Shown: piece after piece, positions 36,035 through 45,834 of the stretch | Layout of the letters: every line of letters begins with the position of its first letter | How positions within the stretch are numbered: the first letter of the stretch is position 1 | NCBI GenBank assembly: GCA_018822665.1 | Contig: JAHJJX010000036.1 | Span: 1 to 64,000, forward strand | DNA from: a bacterium | Lineage (GTDB): Bacteria; Campylobacterota; Campylobacteria; Campylobacterales; Sulfurimonadaceae | DNA length: 64,000 nucleotides | Direction: 5' to 3' | Translations under genes and position numbers: made by a program | Notes under the pieces: model-generated | Seen by the model: the letters and a program-made list of their open reading frames with translations, nothing else | What the model was told of the DNA's origin: nothing | Databases searched by the model: none

Positions 36035-36423
36035 TAATGCCCCTTTTTCTCATCAAAAGTTTTTGCAAATCCTTCTAAATCTTTTTTCTTCAAATCACCG
36101 TTGTAAATGATATCTTTAACGTCTATAGTATCATCATTGAGCATTTTTGGAACAACATCCGCATTGTTTATCACTTCCATATGTGCATCCAGTTCATCTT
36201 CGCTGTATGCCATTTGCATATCAGCTGCAACAACATGCGGAATTTCTTCTATCACTCTTAGTTTAGTAAGCTCCTCGGAAACACTTTCACCTTCAATAGT
36301 GATAATTATTCTGCCTTTTTCATCATGAAAGTGATAATCACAAACCTCACAATTTTTTAGACTTTCAACAACTTCATCGAGATATTTTGGCACAGTCTGC
36401 ACTACAATACTTGAAATATTCAT
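36034..36423 (-). CDS. napD: NapD chaperone for the NapA Tat signal
   Basis: 129 residues. The N-terminal 85 residues match NapD (ISSIVVQTVPKYLDEVVESLKNCEVCDYHFHDEKGRIIITIEGES, ending VVAADMQMAY). NapD binds the twin-arginine signal of NapA and holds it until the cofactor is loaded. An extra 40-residue acidic tail is not part of the core domain. AAGGA precedes the ATG. Separated from napL by the PAS gene. Confidence 0.9.
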   Translation of the reverse strand: MNISSIVVQTVPKYLDEVVESLKNCEVCDYHFHDEKGRIIITIEGESVSEELTKLRVIEEIPHVVAADMQMAYSEDELDAHMEVINNADVVPKMLNDDTIDVKDIIYNGDLKKKDLEGFAKTFDEKKGH

Positions 36424-36438
36424 ATTTTTTCCTTTTTA

Positions 36439-36882
36439 TTAAATGTATGTTATTTTTCTTGTTTTTTCACCATTTTCTACACGCATTTTATCATATAGTT
36501 TTTGATGTTTTAGCTTAGTTTCGTAATTTACAGGCATTCTTAAAGATTTGTATTCAACTAAAACCCCATCTTTGTAAACGCCCGAAACAATAGCTTCAAC
36601 CCAGTAAAATCCTGTATCTTTACGAAGATTTTTAACAACTCCAATCCATTGTTTTTTTGATTGTATCGTTTGCCATAAATCTTTAAAGACAAGACTCGGC
36701 ATGTCAGGATGTCTTACGATATTATGAGATTTTCCAATAAGTTCATCGGACGAATATCCGCTAATTTCACAAAATCCCTCATTGGCATAGGTAATGATGC
36801 CGTTCAAATCTGTTCTAGATACAATTAATTCATCTTGAGGAACAATTGTTTCAATTAAAAATTCACTTGCATTGTATTGCAT
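36439..36882 (-). CDS. Single PAS-domain protein inside the nap operon
   Basis: 147 residues, PAS domain of the Aer type (SRTDLNGIITYANEGFCEISGYSSDELIGKSHNIVRHPDMPSLVFKDLWQTIQSKKQWIGVVKNLRKDTGFYWVEA), which commonly binds FAD or haem to sense redox state. There is no receptor, kinase or cyclase domain; only a short basic tail follows. Its place between napL and napD, on the same strand with small gaps, is unusual and suggests a redox link with nitrate respiration or with energy taxis through a separate receptor. Confidence 0.85.
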   Translation of the reverse strand: MQYNASEFLIETIVPQDELIVSRTDLNGIITYANEGFCEISGYSSDELIGKSHNIVRHPDMPSLVFKDLWQTIQSKKQWIGVVKNLRKDTGFYWVEAIVSGVYKDGVLVEYKSLRMPVNYETKLKHQKLYDKMRVENGEKTRKITYI

Positions 36883-36892
36883 ATATACACCT

Positions 36893-37843
36893 TTATTTAA
36901 TTTTGTAGAGGTTGATGATTTTATCGTCGCTCGAAACTAAAAACTCATTTTCATTAATAAACAGTATATTAGAGAGCGTCATATAATTCTCTCCGAAGAC
37001 ACCTAAAATACTTTGAGTGTTTGTATTAAAGACGGTTACGTTGTTGTTTTCATCGCTTGAATACGCAACTCTTTTCCCGCTTGCCGAAAGACCAACACTG
37101 TAAATTAAAAATTGTGCAGTTTTATAATAAGCTGTGTTGAATCGAGTATCATAAATGACAATTCTTCTATCTTGCCCGGCAGTTGCAATCATATTATTTT
37201 TATAATCAACCTGAAAAACATTGTCTAAGTTTTGACCTTTAAGTAATTTCACAAATGCACCGTCTTTGGTATTATGAATTTTTAAATCACCGCTTTCATC
37301 TGCGATTACAACCTGTGTCTTATCCTCATTTAATGCAAAGCTTGAGAATTTTGATTGTGAAATTTGAATTTTATAGTTTTGTTTTTTGTTTTTTATGTCA
37401 TAAGAAATAAGCTCGTTTCCAAGGAGTGCCAAAAGTAAAGTATTTTCATCTAGAAATTTGGCTTTCGCAATTAAGAGTTTATCGGTATCTGGAATGATTA
37501 GTTCTGTTTTGTTTGCTTTATGGATGTGAACTCTTCTATACCCCTTTTGTGCCTGCGAGAGCAATAACACAGCATTATGATATACATCTACGGAATAAAC
37601 TTTGGAATTAATCACATCCCCCATAAAATCAGTTATCTTATCTACTTTAATCGTATCTATAAGCTGTTTTGTCTTAATATCAAAAATATCAACACAACTG
37701 GCATTTGTTGCGCTATAAAGTTTCCCCTCGGCATATACCAAATCAATTACTCCACCCGCAGATTTAAATTGAGCTACCGGCTGTTGAATAGTTTCGCCGT
37801 ATAAAGAGCTTAGAAGCATAATAAGAAATAAAATATTTTTCAT
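36893..37843 (-). CDS. napL: NapL, periplasmic beta-propeller protein
   Basis: 316 residues from the ATG at 37843, which shares a base with the napF stop and has AAGGTG upstream. Signal peptide (MKNILFLIMLLSSLYG), then WD40-like blades (VIYDTRFNTAYYKTAQF, VAYSSDENNNVTVFNTNTQSILGVFGEN). NapL is found in Campylobacterota nap operons and assists the pathway; its exact role is not settled. Confidence 0.85.
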   Translation of the reverse strand: MKNILFLIMLLSSLYGETIQQPVAQFKSAGGVIDLVYAEGKLYSATNASCVDIFDIKTKQLIDTIKVDKITDFMGDVINSKVYSVDVYHNAVLLLSQAQKGYRRVHIHKANKTELIIPDTDKLLIAKAKFLDENTLLLALLGNELISYDIKNKKQNYKIQISQSKFSSFALNEDKTQVVIADESGDLKIHNTKDGAFVKLLKGQNLDNVFQVDYKNNMIATAGQDRRIVIYDTRFNTAYYKTAQFLIYSVGLSASGKRVAYSSDENNNVTVFNTNTQSILGVFGENYMTLSNILFINENEFLVSSDDKIINLYKIK

Positions 37844-38334
37844 CAAATCACCTTGATATCTATAGCAGATGTTGGACACCTGCTGATGCAAAATCCACAT
37901 GCCGTACATTTTGATGCATCTATGTCTGGCATAAACATCGCCTTAAAATCTATCGCATCTTCCAAGCACGGGTCTTTACACGAAAAACACATGACAGCAT
38001 TCCAACTAAGGCAGTTTGTTTGGTTGATACTAATTACGGCATTTATAAGTTTTTTATCTTCAATATTTAGAACTTCAAATTCACAAGCAATTGCACACGC
38101 ATCACAGTACGTACAACCGCTTTTTGAAAAATTAAGAGAAGGAGTTCCATCCTGCGCAATGATTATAATTTGCTCTTGACACAAAGTGGCACACTTGCCG
38201 TCACATTTTTGGCACTCTGTATCAAATGCATTTATATTTGCAAAATAAGGTGGTCTTAAAACCTTTACCTCTTCAATCTTCTCTTCATTCTTAAACGATG
38301 AAGAGAGAAAGCTAAATAGCTCTCTTCTCTGCAT
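37843..38334 (-). CDS. napF: NapF-type 4Fe-4S ferredoxin protein
   Basis: 163 residues with several Cys clusters (CQKCDGKCATLCQE, CTYCDACAIACE, CFSCKDPCLE, CTACGFCISRCPTSA), enough for about four 4Fe-4S sites. Cytosolic, thought to help NapA maturation. The match to the dispersed word in CTACGFC may be dictated by the protein motif. Overlaps the napL start and follows napB by 5 bases. Confidence 0.88.
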   Translation of the reverse strand: MQRRELFSFLSSSFKNEEKIEEVKVLRPPYFANINAFDTECQKCDGKCATLCQEQIIIIAQDGTPSLNFSKSGCTYCDACAIACEFEVLNIEDKKLINAVISINQTNCLSWNAVMCFSCKDPCLEDAIDFKAMFMPDIDASKCTACGFCISRCPTSAIDIKVI

Positions 38335-38339
38335 AGTGA

Positions 38340-39008
38340 TTATTTACCATGAACGGTATCTATACCTTCCATAAGTTTAGTACCACTCCAGCTAGATGAG
38401 TTCGCACCGTCTTTACTTGTATAATCAGCTTCAAAAGTATTTTTTGGAGCAGGTGAATCACTTTGTGGAGCATGACATTGTGTACAGTTGAATCTTGCAC
38501 CTGCAAGTTTGTCTCCTGTAGATTTTATTGAAATATCTTTCAAAGTTTCATTTGAAGTATTCTCAAGAACTGCACCGTTAATTGTCATATTTCCCTTACT
38601 GTTCATTGCTACAGCAGGTCTAAAGTCGGTAAAGTGAGAACCAGGAATTGCCGTTGCACCAACACCAGTAGCTACTTCTGGCATATGACAGCCTACACAT
38701 TGGTTGTCATTTATAGTAATAGGCAACATGCCCTGCGTGTCATGTGGAATCATTGGAGGAGCGTCTTGAAATGCTCTTTTTATTTTATTGCCACTACCCG
38801 CATAACTTGTTGCGTAGCTCGTTTTATCACCAGTGGTTCCTTTTTCCGTGTAAAGGTTCGTTTTTCTAAGACCAAGCGACTCTTCACTTATAGTTGGGGC
38901 CGGCTTGCTTACCTCTTTAGCCGGTGTTGCACTATCGCTACAACCAACAAATAGGATTGCAGCGGCAGCAGCAGCTAAGCCAATTGTTATTTTACTTATT
39001 GTTTTCAT
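38340..39008 (-). CDS. napB: NapB dihaem cytochrome c subunit
   Basis: 222 residues from the ATG at 39008 (GGGAGA upstream); an ATG at 39038 inside napH is less likely. Two haem sites, CVGCH and CTQCH, plus distal His (MIPHDTQG, GSHFTDFRP) match NapB, the electron donor to NapA. The leader ends ILFVGCSDS, which looks like a lipoprotein site though position -3 is F. If lipidated, this NapB would be membrane-bound, not soluble. Confidence 0.92.
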   Translation of the reverse strand: MKTISKITIGLAAAAAAILFVGCSDSATPAKEVSKPAPTISEESLGLRKTNLYTEKGTTGDKTSYATSYAGSGNKIKRAFQDAPPMIPHDTQGMLPITINDNQCVGCHMPEVATGVGATAIPGSHFTDFRPAVAMNSKGNMTINGAVLENTSNETLKDISIKSTGDKLAGARFNCTQCHAPQSDSPAPKNTFEADYTSKDGANSSSWSGTKLMEGIDTVHGK

Positions 39009-39009
39009 A

Positions 39010-39837
39010 TTATTCTCCCGTTTTTTTATTCTGTGCAAGTTTTCTTATGGAAAACTCTAAAGCATCATCATCACAAACTTCAATACATCTAGCACAGTTG
39101 GTACACTCACCCGATAAAACAGGTAAGCTCTCCTTACCAACCATGTGTAACACTTGATGCTCAGGACATACATTTTTACATTTCATACACAATGTGCAGT
39201 TTGCTTCATTGTGATGCACTCTTAGAAAACTGAACTTTCCTAAAAGAGAGTAAAACCCACCTAGTGGACATATATGCCCACACCATCCATCTTTTAAAAC
39301 AAACAAATCAAAAAGAAAGATTATCAGCATTGCTGCCCAACCAAAGCCTAAGCCAAAAACAATTCCCCTGTGAACCATAGAGATAGGTGAAATAAACTCA
39401 AAAGCCGCTACTCCCATTATTGCAGAGATTATCAAGCTAAGAGCTAAAATCCAGTATCTCATATCTCTCGTTGCAGGTTGCTTCCCCTGAATACGATTTA
39501 TTTCAAGTTTTCTTCTTAAAAAATTCGCCGTATCGGTTATGATATTGACAGGGCAAACCCAACTACAAAAAGCACGACCGCCAATGAGTAGGTAAAACAG
39601 AGTTATAACCCCTACACCAATAAGTAAATCAGCACCGAGCACAGCACCCGCAGCAAGCATTTGCAAAGCGGCATAAGGATCGCTCATCGGCACAAAGTTT
39701 AGGAATCTAGACGAACTCAGGTTTCCCATCAGTATCTTCCATCCCCAAGCATTTGCTCCAAAATAAAGCACAAGCAAACTAATTTGAGTAACTCTTCTTA
39801 AAATAAGATATCTATAATTATTCCAAAGAGTACCCAT
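39010..39837 (-). CDS. napH: NapH membrane ferredoxin-type quinol dehydrogenase subunit
   Basis: 275 residues: four helices, CxxxCP-type motifs on the cytosolic face (FCSWVCPVN, HICPLGG) and two 4Fe-4S clusters (CTLCMKCKNVCP, CTNCARCIEVCD). With NapG it replaces NapC, oxidising menaquinol to feed NapB/NapA. Overlaps napG by one base. Confidence 0.95.
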   Translation of the reverse strand: MGTLWNNYRYLILRRVTQISLLVLYFGANAWGWKILMGNLSSSRFLNFVPMSDPYAALQMLAAGAVLGADLLIGVGVITLFYLLIGGRAFCSWVCPVNIITDTANFLRRKLEINRIQGKQPATRDMRYWILALSLIISAIMGVAAFEFISPISMVHRGIVFGLGFGWAAMLIIFLFDLFVLKDGWCGHICPLGGFYSLLGKFSFLRVHHNEANCTLCMKCKNVCPEHQVLHMVGKESLPVLSGECTNCARCIEVCDDDALEFSIRKLAQNKKTGE

Positions 39838-40628
39838 TAGTATAAATCCTTCATGTCATTATTTAAAGAGTCGACCGCACTTTCTTTACTTATATCTGTT
39901 GTCGTTGTCTGTGAAGTGGCATTTTCTAAACGCTTTTCATCAGACTTATCCCAACCTTTTATGTAGTAATCACCGGCTTTACCCAGAGCAACTTCTCTAG
40001 GAAGCACAAATATAGCCGCTTTTTCGGTTACACAGGCCTTTTCACAAAGCCCACAACCCGTACAAATATCATTTTGAATAACCGGCTTCATAAAAGCATG
40101 TTTTCCAGTTCTTTCATTTTTTGAGTATTCGATTGTTATTGCTTCACCCAAAAGAGGGCAAGCTCTATAACAAGCATCACACTGAATACCCCAAAATGCT
40201 ATACAATTTTGTGAGTCAATAACTGCGACACCCATATCTGCTATATTGATATCTAATTTCCCATTGGTAGTTACACTACTTTCATCAAGAGCACCTGTTG
40301 GACAAACAGGAACACAAGGGATTTCGGGACACATATAGCAAGGTATCTCTCTTGGAACAAAATAAGGTGTTCCAAGAGGTTTGTTGTCACCTGGCTTAGC
40401 AAGTAATAGTGTATCGAATGGGCATGCTAAGACGCAAAGACCACACTTGATACATGTTTTTAGAAAATCATCTTCTTTTATAGCACCAGGCGGGCGAAGA
40501 AGCAAGGTTGATGCTGTAACTTCGTCAACATATGCACTCCAAACGAACCCCCCCAATGAAGCAAGGCCAACACCCCTTGCCATATTGAGAATAAATTTTC
40601 TTCTATCACTTAATGGTTGTTTTTTCAT
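39837..40628 (-). CDS. napG: NapG periplasmic ferredoxin-type subunit
   Basis: 263 residues. A twin-arginine leader (SDRRKFILNMARGVGLASLGG) and four 4Fe-4S motifs (CIKCGLCVLACP, CYMCPEIPCVPVCP, CDACYRACP, CTGCGLCEKAC). Works with NapH. Seven bases after napA. Confidence 0.95.
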   Translation of the reverse strand: MKKQPLSDRRKFILNMARGVGLASLGGFVWSAYVDEVTASTLLLRPPGAIKEDDFLKTCIKCGLCVLACPFDTLLLAKPGDNKPLGTPYFVPREIPCYMCPEIPCVPVCPTGALDESSVTTNGKLDINIADMGVAVIDSQNCIAFWGIQCDACYRACPLLGEAITIEYSKNERTGKHAFMKPVIQNDICTGCGLCEKACVTEKAAIFVLPREVALGKAGDYYIKGWDKSDEKRLENATSQTTTTDISKESAVDSLNNDMKDLY

Positions 40629-40635
40629 TTTCTAT

Positions 40636-43482
40636 CTATGCTTTATAAATTTTAACAGCACATTTTTTAAAGTCAGTCTGTTTTGACTGTGGACATGTCG
40701 CATCTAAACAAACTTTGTTGATAAATACTTTTTCATCAAACCAAGGAACAAACACAAGTCCACGAGACGGTCTATTTCTACCACGTGTTTCAACTCTAGC
40801 TTTCACTTTGCCGCGACGAGACTCAACCCAGCAAAGTTCACCTTGTTTCACATCGTAAGTTTTTGCATCTTCTGGATGCATATAGCAAAGTGCTTCTGGA
40901 ACTGCACGATAAAGTTCAGGTACACGCATTGTCATAGTTCCTGAATGCCAGTGCTCTAAAACACGACCTGTACTTAACCATACCGGATATTTTGCATCTG
41001 GCATTTCTGGTGGATCCATATATGGACGAGCAAATATTTTGGCTTTGTTTGCAAGACCGGTCTTATCTGCCTTTGTAACGCCCATTAAATCGCCATAAGG
41101 AAGAGCTTTCGCCAATGTTCCGTAAAATGCATGAGAATTTCCACTTTCTTGCGTTTCTTTTGCTGCATACGGATCATATTTCGAGTTAAATCTCCACTGT
41201 GTTTCTTTACCGTCAACAACCGGCCATTTAAGTCCACGAACTTTATGGTAAGTTATAAACGGAGCAAGGTCATGCCCATGTCCTCTACCAAATGATGCAT
41301 ATTCTTCAAAAAGGTACTCATGAATCATAAATCCATAACCTTTGAAAACTTTGCCGTCACTGCCTACAACATTTCTGCTGTCGCCGTTACATTCACTATT
41401 ATCATAGCCTTGTTGAGGAAATGAATTTAAATCAACTTTGTATGATTGTGCTTCTTTATTCGCAAATAAAATCTCATACATTGTTGTATCTTCAGTATAA
41501 CCCATCGCTTTTGCTGCTTCAATTACGCTTGGAAGAGAATTTGGCTCACCTTTGTCATTTTTACCTCTAAGCGGCTGTGCACCCCAAACATCTTTAACGG
41601 TAAATCTTTTTGAAAGTTCAACCCATTGCCATGTGTCAGACATCGCATCGCCTACAGGAATAACTTGCTGTCTCCATACTTGAGTACGGCGTTCTGCATT
41701 TCCGTAAGCTCCCCATTTCTCATAAATCATCGCAGATGGCAAGATAAGGTCTGAAACTTTTGCTGAGATACCAGGGTAACCGTCTGAAGTAACAATGAAG
41801 TTATCCATTTCACGCGCAGCCTTAATCCAGTGAGAAGCGCTTGCTGTATCTTGGTAAGGGTTACAAACGTTTACCCACGCAAATTTAACTACACCGTCTT
41901 CAATATCTCTATGAATTTTCATAATGTGTTGATTGCCGATATGGTTAATTGTTCCTTTTGGAACCTTCCATCTGTTTTCCGTAATCTCTCTGTGTTTAGG
42001 GTTTGCTACCATCATGTCAGCAGGTAATCTGTGACAGAATGTTCCAACTTCTCTCGCAGTTCCACATGCCGAAGGCTGTCCTGTCAAACTAAACGCACCA
42101 TCGCCTGGTTTTGCTTGTTTGTTTACTAAAAAGTGAACATTGTAAGCAAGCGTATTACACCATGTACCACGTGTATGTTGGTTCATACCCATTGTCCAGA
42201 ATGAAACTACTTTTCTTCCCTTCTCAATATAAAGGTCTGCCAATGTTTGAAGTTTTTTCTTGAATTCGTTGATATCTTCATCAGGATTACCTTTTGAGAT
42301 TGTCGCAACATAATCAAGTGTGTATGGCTCTAGGAATTTTTTATAATCATCAAAAGAGATTTCCCAGTGCTTAAGTCCAGCATCCTTGTTGACCATAACA
42401 TCGCCTTCTTTATAGCCATAAGGCTTAAGGGCAGGTGCTTCTTTAGCAGAAACTACTTTTTTCATCTCTTTGTTTATGATTTCCATCTCTAGAGCTGAAT
42501 ATTTACCAGCACTGCCATCAGGATTAACAGGTGTTAAAGATTTTTCACCAGCTGTTCTCATACCATAGCCAATATTTACAGGACTTGCTGCAAATACAAT
42601 GTGTTTTTTAACAAAATCCCAGTCAATAGATTCAGGGTTATTGTATACAATTTCTCTAGCAATATAGTTCCATAATGCAAGGTCTGTATTTGGCGAGAAA
42701 ATAATTTCAATATCGGCAAGATCCGAAGTTCTATGTCTGTAAGTTGACATATTTATAACTTTTACACGCTCAGGATCTGAAAGTTTTCTATCTGTTACAC
42801 GAGACCATAAAATAGGGTGCATTTCTGCCATATTTGAACCCCAAGATACGATTGTATCTGTTAGCTCAATATCATCGTAACAGCCAGACGGCTCATCGAT
42901 ACCGAAAGTTTGGTAAAATCCAACAACCGCAGATGCCATACAGTGACGAGCATTTGGATCGATTGCATTGGAGCGGAATCCAGCTTTCATCATTTTTTGA
43001 GCTGCATAACCTTCCATAACAGTGTATTGACCTGATGCAAATACTGCAACTGACTCAGGTCCGGCATGTTTAAGTGCTTTTCTGATATTAAGTTCCATCT
43101 CATCAAAAGCTCTTTTCCATGAAACAGGAGCAAATTTACCCTGTTTGTCAAAGTTTCCGTTAGCATCAACTCTCAAAAGTGGCTGAGTAAGTCTATCTGC
43201 ACCATACATAATCTTCGCATTAAAGTAACCTTTAATACAATTAAGACCTCTATTAACCGGAGCCGCAGGGTCTCCCTTAACGGCAACAATTTTACCATTT
43301 TTGGTTGCCATCATAATACCACAACCGGTACCACAAAAACGGCAAGCCGCCTTGTCCCATCTCCAGTTAGTCTCAGCACTCTCAGCTTGTGCTAGAACAT
43401 CACTCGGCACACTCATACCGATTGCTGCTGCTGCAGATGCTGCTGCTGAACTCTTAAGAAATTCTCTTCTTGAAAGTGACAT
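40636..43482 (-). CDS. napA: Periplasmic nitrate reductase catalytic subunit
   Basis: 948 residues from the ATG at 43482 (AGGAGA upstream); a further upstream ATG at 43536 lacks a Tat-compatible start. Twin-arginine signal SRREFLK, one 4Fe-4S cluster (C47, C50, C54, C82), molybdenum ligand C181 ([10 protein letters not shown]) and the molybdopterin dinucleotide domains. It is the longer NapA form found in Campylobacterota. The dispersed word coincides with the conserved [10 protein letters not shown] here and may be forced by protein sequence. Confidence 0.98.
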   Translation of the reverse strand: MSLSRREFLKSSAAASAAAAIGMSVPSDVLAQAESAETNWRWDKAACRFCGTGCGIMMATKNGKIVAVKGDPAAPVNRGLNCIKGYFNAKIMYGADRLTQPLLRVDANGNFDKQGKFAPVSWKRAFDEMELNIRKALKHAGPESVAVFASGQYTVMEGYAAQKMMKAGFRSNAIDPNARHCMASAVVGFYQTFGIDEPSGCYDDIELTDTIVSWGSNMAEMHPILWSRVTDRKLSDPERVKVINMSTYRHRTSDLADIEIIFSPNTDLALWNYIAREIVYNNPESIDWDFVKKHIVFAASPVNIGYGMRTAGEKSLTPVNPDGSAGKYSALEMEIINKEMKKVVSAKEAPALKPYGYKEGDVMVNKDAGLKHWEISFDDYKKFLEPYTLDYVATISKGNPDEDINEFKKKLQTLADLYIEKGRKVVSFWTMGMNQHTRGTWCNTLAYNVHFLVNKQAKPGDGAFSLTGQPSACGTAREVGTFCHRLPADMMVANPKHREITENRWKVPKGTINHIGNQHIMKIHRDIEDGVVKFAWVNVCNPYQDTASASHWIKAAREMDNFIVTSDGYPGISAKVSDLILPSAMIYEKWGAYGNAERRTQVWRQQVIPVGDAMSDTWQWVELSKRFTVKDVWGAQPLRGKNDKGEPNSLPSVIEAAKAMGYTEDTTMYEILFANKEAQSYKVDLNSFPQQGYDNSECNGDSRNVVGSDGKVFKGYGFMIHEYLFEEYASFGRGHGHDLAPFITYHKVRGLKWPVVDGKETQWRFNSKYDPYAAKETQESGNSHAFYGTLAKALPYGDLMGVTKADKTGLANKAKIFARPYMDPPEMPDAKYPVWLSTGRVLEHWHSGTMTMRVPELYRAVPEALCYMHPEDAKTYDVKQGELCWVESRRGKVKARVETRGRNRPSRGLVFVPWFDEKVFINKVCLDATCPQSKQTDFKKCAVKIYKA

Positions 43483-43570
43483 AATTTCTCCTCTTAGATA
43501 ATTTTTGAAAAAGCAACAACCTTTAACAGCCATCACTTTTCAACTTTGTTTAAGTTCCTATTTACAGCTT

Positions 43571-43614
43571 AAATGTTATCACTTTGAGCCAATAAAATCT
43601 TTGACTTGCGTCAA
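43571..43614 (-). promoter_or_regulatory. Crp/Fnr-type operator and -10 candidate for the nap operon
   Basis: TTGACTTGCGTCAA (43601-43614) is a TTGA-N6-TCAA dyad with arms TTGAC/GTCAA, 119 bases before the napA start. A -10-like TAACAT (minus strand, 43571-43576) would put the start point about 42 bases from the dyad centre, a class II activator position. The Crp/Fnr protein encoded nearby has the E-x-x-S-R recognition helix that reads TGA half-sites. Confidence 0.6.
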
Positions 43615-43674
43615 GAGTTTAATAATTTTAATTAAGTAAATTTTTATATATCAAAAAAGTTACTAGAAATTACA

Positions 43675-44682
43675 TTACATACTCGCACTGTTGCAAGATT
43701 TCGTGAGCTTTTCGAGCTCTAGTTTTAAATTTTGCAATCTTCTTGTAGAATTTATTAAATCCTCAGTGGATTCAATAACTATATTTTCACTGTTGTTCAA
43801 ATGCTTTGATGCTAATGATTTATCTTTAAGTTCATCTAAGATAGTGTCAAACTCATCTGTCAATTCTTCTAATTTTTGTGATGCCTTTTGTGATTGGAGC
43901 AAAGCTTCGTTTGAATGGTCCATAGCAGAATTGATTTTCTTGATAAAACAGTTGATTGTATCGCTGACTTCAATAATTTCACTCTCTGCTTCTATGCTTA
44001 TAGGGGTTAGTTTTAGTCCATTTCCGTCATTCATAAGCATTTTTGAGTATTCCATAAATTCATCCACATGAGATTCTATCACTCTTAATTGTAAAAGCGA
44101 ATAGAGAAAAAGTATTGCTAGTGTCGCCGCGGATGAGTATTGAAAGGTTTTGATATATTCAGTTTTACTTTCACTGTAATCCGTATACATAGTTACAAGT
44201 TTATCTACGTTATCAAGTAAAATAGTGTTGTCCTTATATATGGATGTTACAATTGCATTGAGTTGAGCCTCTTTGTGTATATCATTGGAGTTGCTGTAAA
44301 GCTTAAAGTTTTGTATCTCTTCATAAAACATATTCCACAATGTACTTACTTCTGTTAGTTGGGCAGCTATTTTTTGTGTTGGAACCGGTGATATTCCCTT
44401 ATAAGGGCTCCCGTGTTTTAAAATATTTAATCCATTTATAAATTCATCGACTGCAGAATTCAACTCATAATAATCTTTATTAGAACTATAGTGAATATAA
44501 AAGATATTTTTAGATATTTTTTGAGTTAGCATTCTTTGCTTTCCAACGATATTGACCACCAAAGCATCTTTTACGTTCTGCTGGTTGAGATAGATAGTAG
44601 TGATAATAACACTGAGCATTAAAGCAAGGAGCAGGGCACCGAGTATTTTTATTTTGGTACTTATTTTATTAAATTTTTTCAT
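43675..44682 (-). CDS. PilJ-type (nitrate-sensor-like) membrane protein without output domain
   Basis: 335 residues. Helices at about 13-31 and 184-200 enclose a periplasmic PilJ-like domain with VVNIVGKQRMLTQKISKN, like the P-box that binds nitrate in NarX and NarQ. A HAMP-like and coiled-coil region (to 335) follows, but no kinase, cyclase or methyl-accepting signalling domain. It is co-transcribed with the upstream Crp/Fnr-type gene (3-base gap) and sits next to nap, so nitrate or nitrite sensing is a fair inference. It ends only 61 bases from the operator. Confidence 0.65.
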   Translation of the reverse strand: MKKFNKISTKIKILGALLLALMLSVIITTIYLNQQNVKDALVVNIVGKQRMLTQKISKNIFYIHYSSNKDYYELNSAVDEFINGLNILKHGSPYKGISPVPTQKIAAQLTEVSTLWNMFYEEIQNFKLYSNSNDIHKEAQLNAIVTSIYKDNTILLDNVDKLVTMYTDYSESKTEYIKTFQYSSAATLAILFLYSLLQLRVIESHVDEFMEYSKMLMNDGNGLKLTPISIEAESEIIEVSDTINCFIKKINSAMDHSNEALLQSQKASQKLEELTDEFDTILDELKDKSLASKHLNNSENIVIESTEDLINSTRRLQNLKLELEKLTKSCNSASM

Positions 44683-44685
44683 AAT

Positions 44686-45348
44686 TTATTGTCCTGTATA
44701 TATAGCTTTTAATGCTTCTGAATTTAGAATGACTATATCTGAATTTTCAAGTTCTATAATATTTCCTCTTTTTAATTTATTTAATACACGTGAAAGAGTT
44801 TCCGGCTGTATATGCAGCATAAAAGAAGCCTCTTGTCTTTTGAGTTTGTTAAACATTATTAAGTCATCATTGAGCATAAAAGCAACCTTCGCGGTTGCGT
44901 CAAAAACCAATTCTCTGTTTACTACACAATGCAGTTGCTGAGTTTTTAAAAGAATTTCATTGACGAACTGATTGTTTAGTTTATTTTTAGATAAAAACTG
45001 ATTTTTAAATTCTACAAAATCTATTTCTAAAATGATACTGTCTTCCATAAATTCTGCATTTGAAAAGCAGTAGATAGTGTCGTTGTCTAGTGTGGTAAAT
45101 TCTGAAATAAGTGAATTTTCGTGTATATGATATAAGAAGATTTCATTTTCAAACTTATCGATTTTATAAACTTTTAAAAGTCCTGAAGCAAGAAAAAAAA
45201 TCTTATTATATGAATCATTTTCATAATACAGCGTAGAACCCTTAGGGTATTTTATTATATTAGAAATGTCATGTACTATCGTTAAATCGTCATCATTAAG
45301 TGATTTGAAAAAATCAAGTTTTTTAATATGGTCGAGCTTTGTATCCAT
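44686..45348 (-). CDS. Crp/Fnr-family transcription regulator
   Basis: 220 residues: cyclic-nucleotide-binding fold (about 20-130) and a C-terminal winged helix with the recognition helix QPETLSRVLNKLK, in which E, S and R match the residues that contact TTGA in FNR and CRP. No N-terminal Cys cluster, so it is not an oxygen sensor of FNR type; it is more like NssR-type regulators. The TTGA-N6-TCAA dyad before napA is the obvious target. First of a two- or three-gene operon. Confidence 0.88.
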   Translation of the reverse strand: MDTKLDHIKKLDFFKSLNDDDLTIVHDISNIIKYPKGSTLYYENDSYNKIFFLASGLLKVYKIDKFENEIFLYHIHENSLISEFTTLDNDTIYCFSNAEFMEDSIILEIDFVEFKNQFLSKNKLNNQFVNEILLKTQQLHCVVNRELVFDATAKVAFMLNDDLIMFNKLKRQEASFMLHIQPETLSRVLNKLKRGNIIELENSDIVILNSEALKAIYTGQ

Positions 45349-45367
45349 TTTTATATTCTCTTCAATA

Positions 45368-45685
45368 TTATTTTTTTAAAAAATCTTTTAATTCAATATA
45401 TTCTTCTTCTATTGTTTTCATATTTTGAAGCATCTTTATCTCATCTATGCCGGCATTATCTTGTAAAAATTCTTCTCGCCATTGTATATTTTTACTAAGT
45501 TCTTCCAGACCGGTTGTTACATATTCAAACATTTTATCAATCTCCGTTCCATTGATGATGCCTGTCGTATCTGCTTTATAAAATAAAAGTGCATACTCAT
45601 TCATTTCTCCTGAATAACGAAAATCATCGGCTATATTTTTGATGACTTCCTTCATCCTCTTGTTTTTAAATTCTCTTTTTGCCAT
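45368..45685 (-). CDS. Small helical protein of unknown function
   Basis: About 105 residues from the ATG at 45685 (an upstream start at 45727 would add a basic stretch encoded by repetitive AAATT-rich DNA). Almost entirely helical and charged (KREFKNKRMKEVIKNIADDFRYSG, EIKMLQNMKTIEEEYIELKDFLKK). No family recognised. Directly upstream of the Crp/Fnr gene by 19 bases on the same strand, so probably co-transcribed. Confidence 0.5.
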   Translation of the reverse strand: MAKREFKNKRMKEVIKNIADDFRYSGEMNEYALLFYKADTTGIINGTEIDKMFEYVTTGLEELSKNIQWREEFLQDNAGIDEIKMLQNMKTIEEEYIELKDFLKK

Positions 45686-45834
45686 TGCATGCTGCCTAAT
45701 TTTTAATTTAATTTTTAATTTTAGCATAAAATAGATTTTACATAGTAGTTATACTCTTCATCGCTTAAGCAAATTTGGAGCAACAGCTAAATGGTATATA
45801 TATTGCTTAGAGTGTGATACTAAGAGGGAGTCGA

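Noticed and set aside
38751-38761. TCATGTGGAAT in napB, GCCATGTGGA at about 19891 and AGCATGTGGA at about 14190 and 63371
   Set aside because: They differ in the leading G or C of the core; possible decayed copies but not counted.
37894-42070. Words in napF and napA as evidence for the dispersed signal
   Set aside because: Here they match conserved CTACGFC and [10 protein letters not shown] protein motifs, so they may be coincidental. I kept them in the count but not as support.
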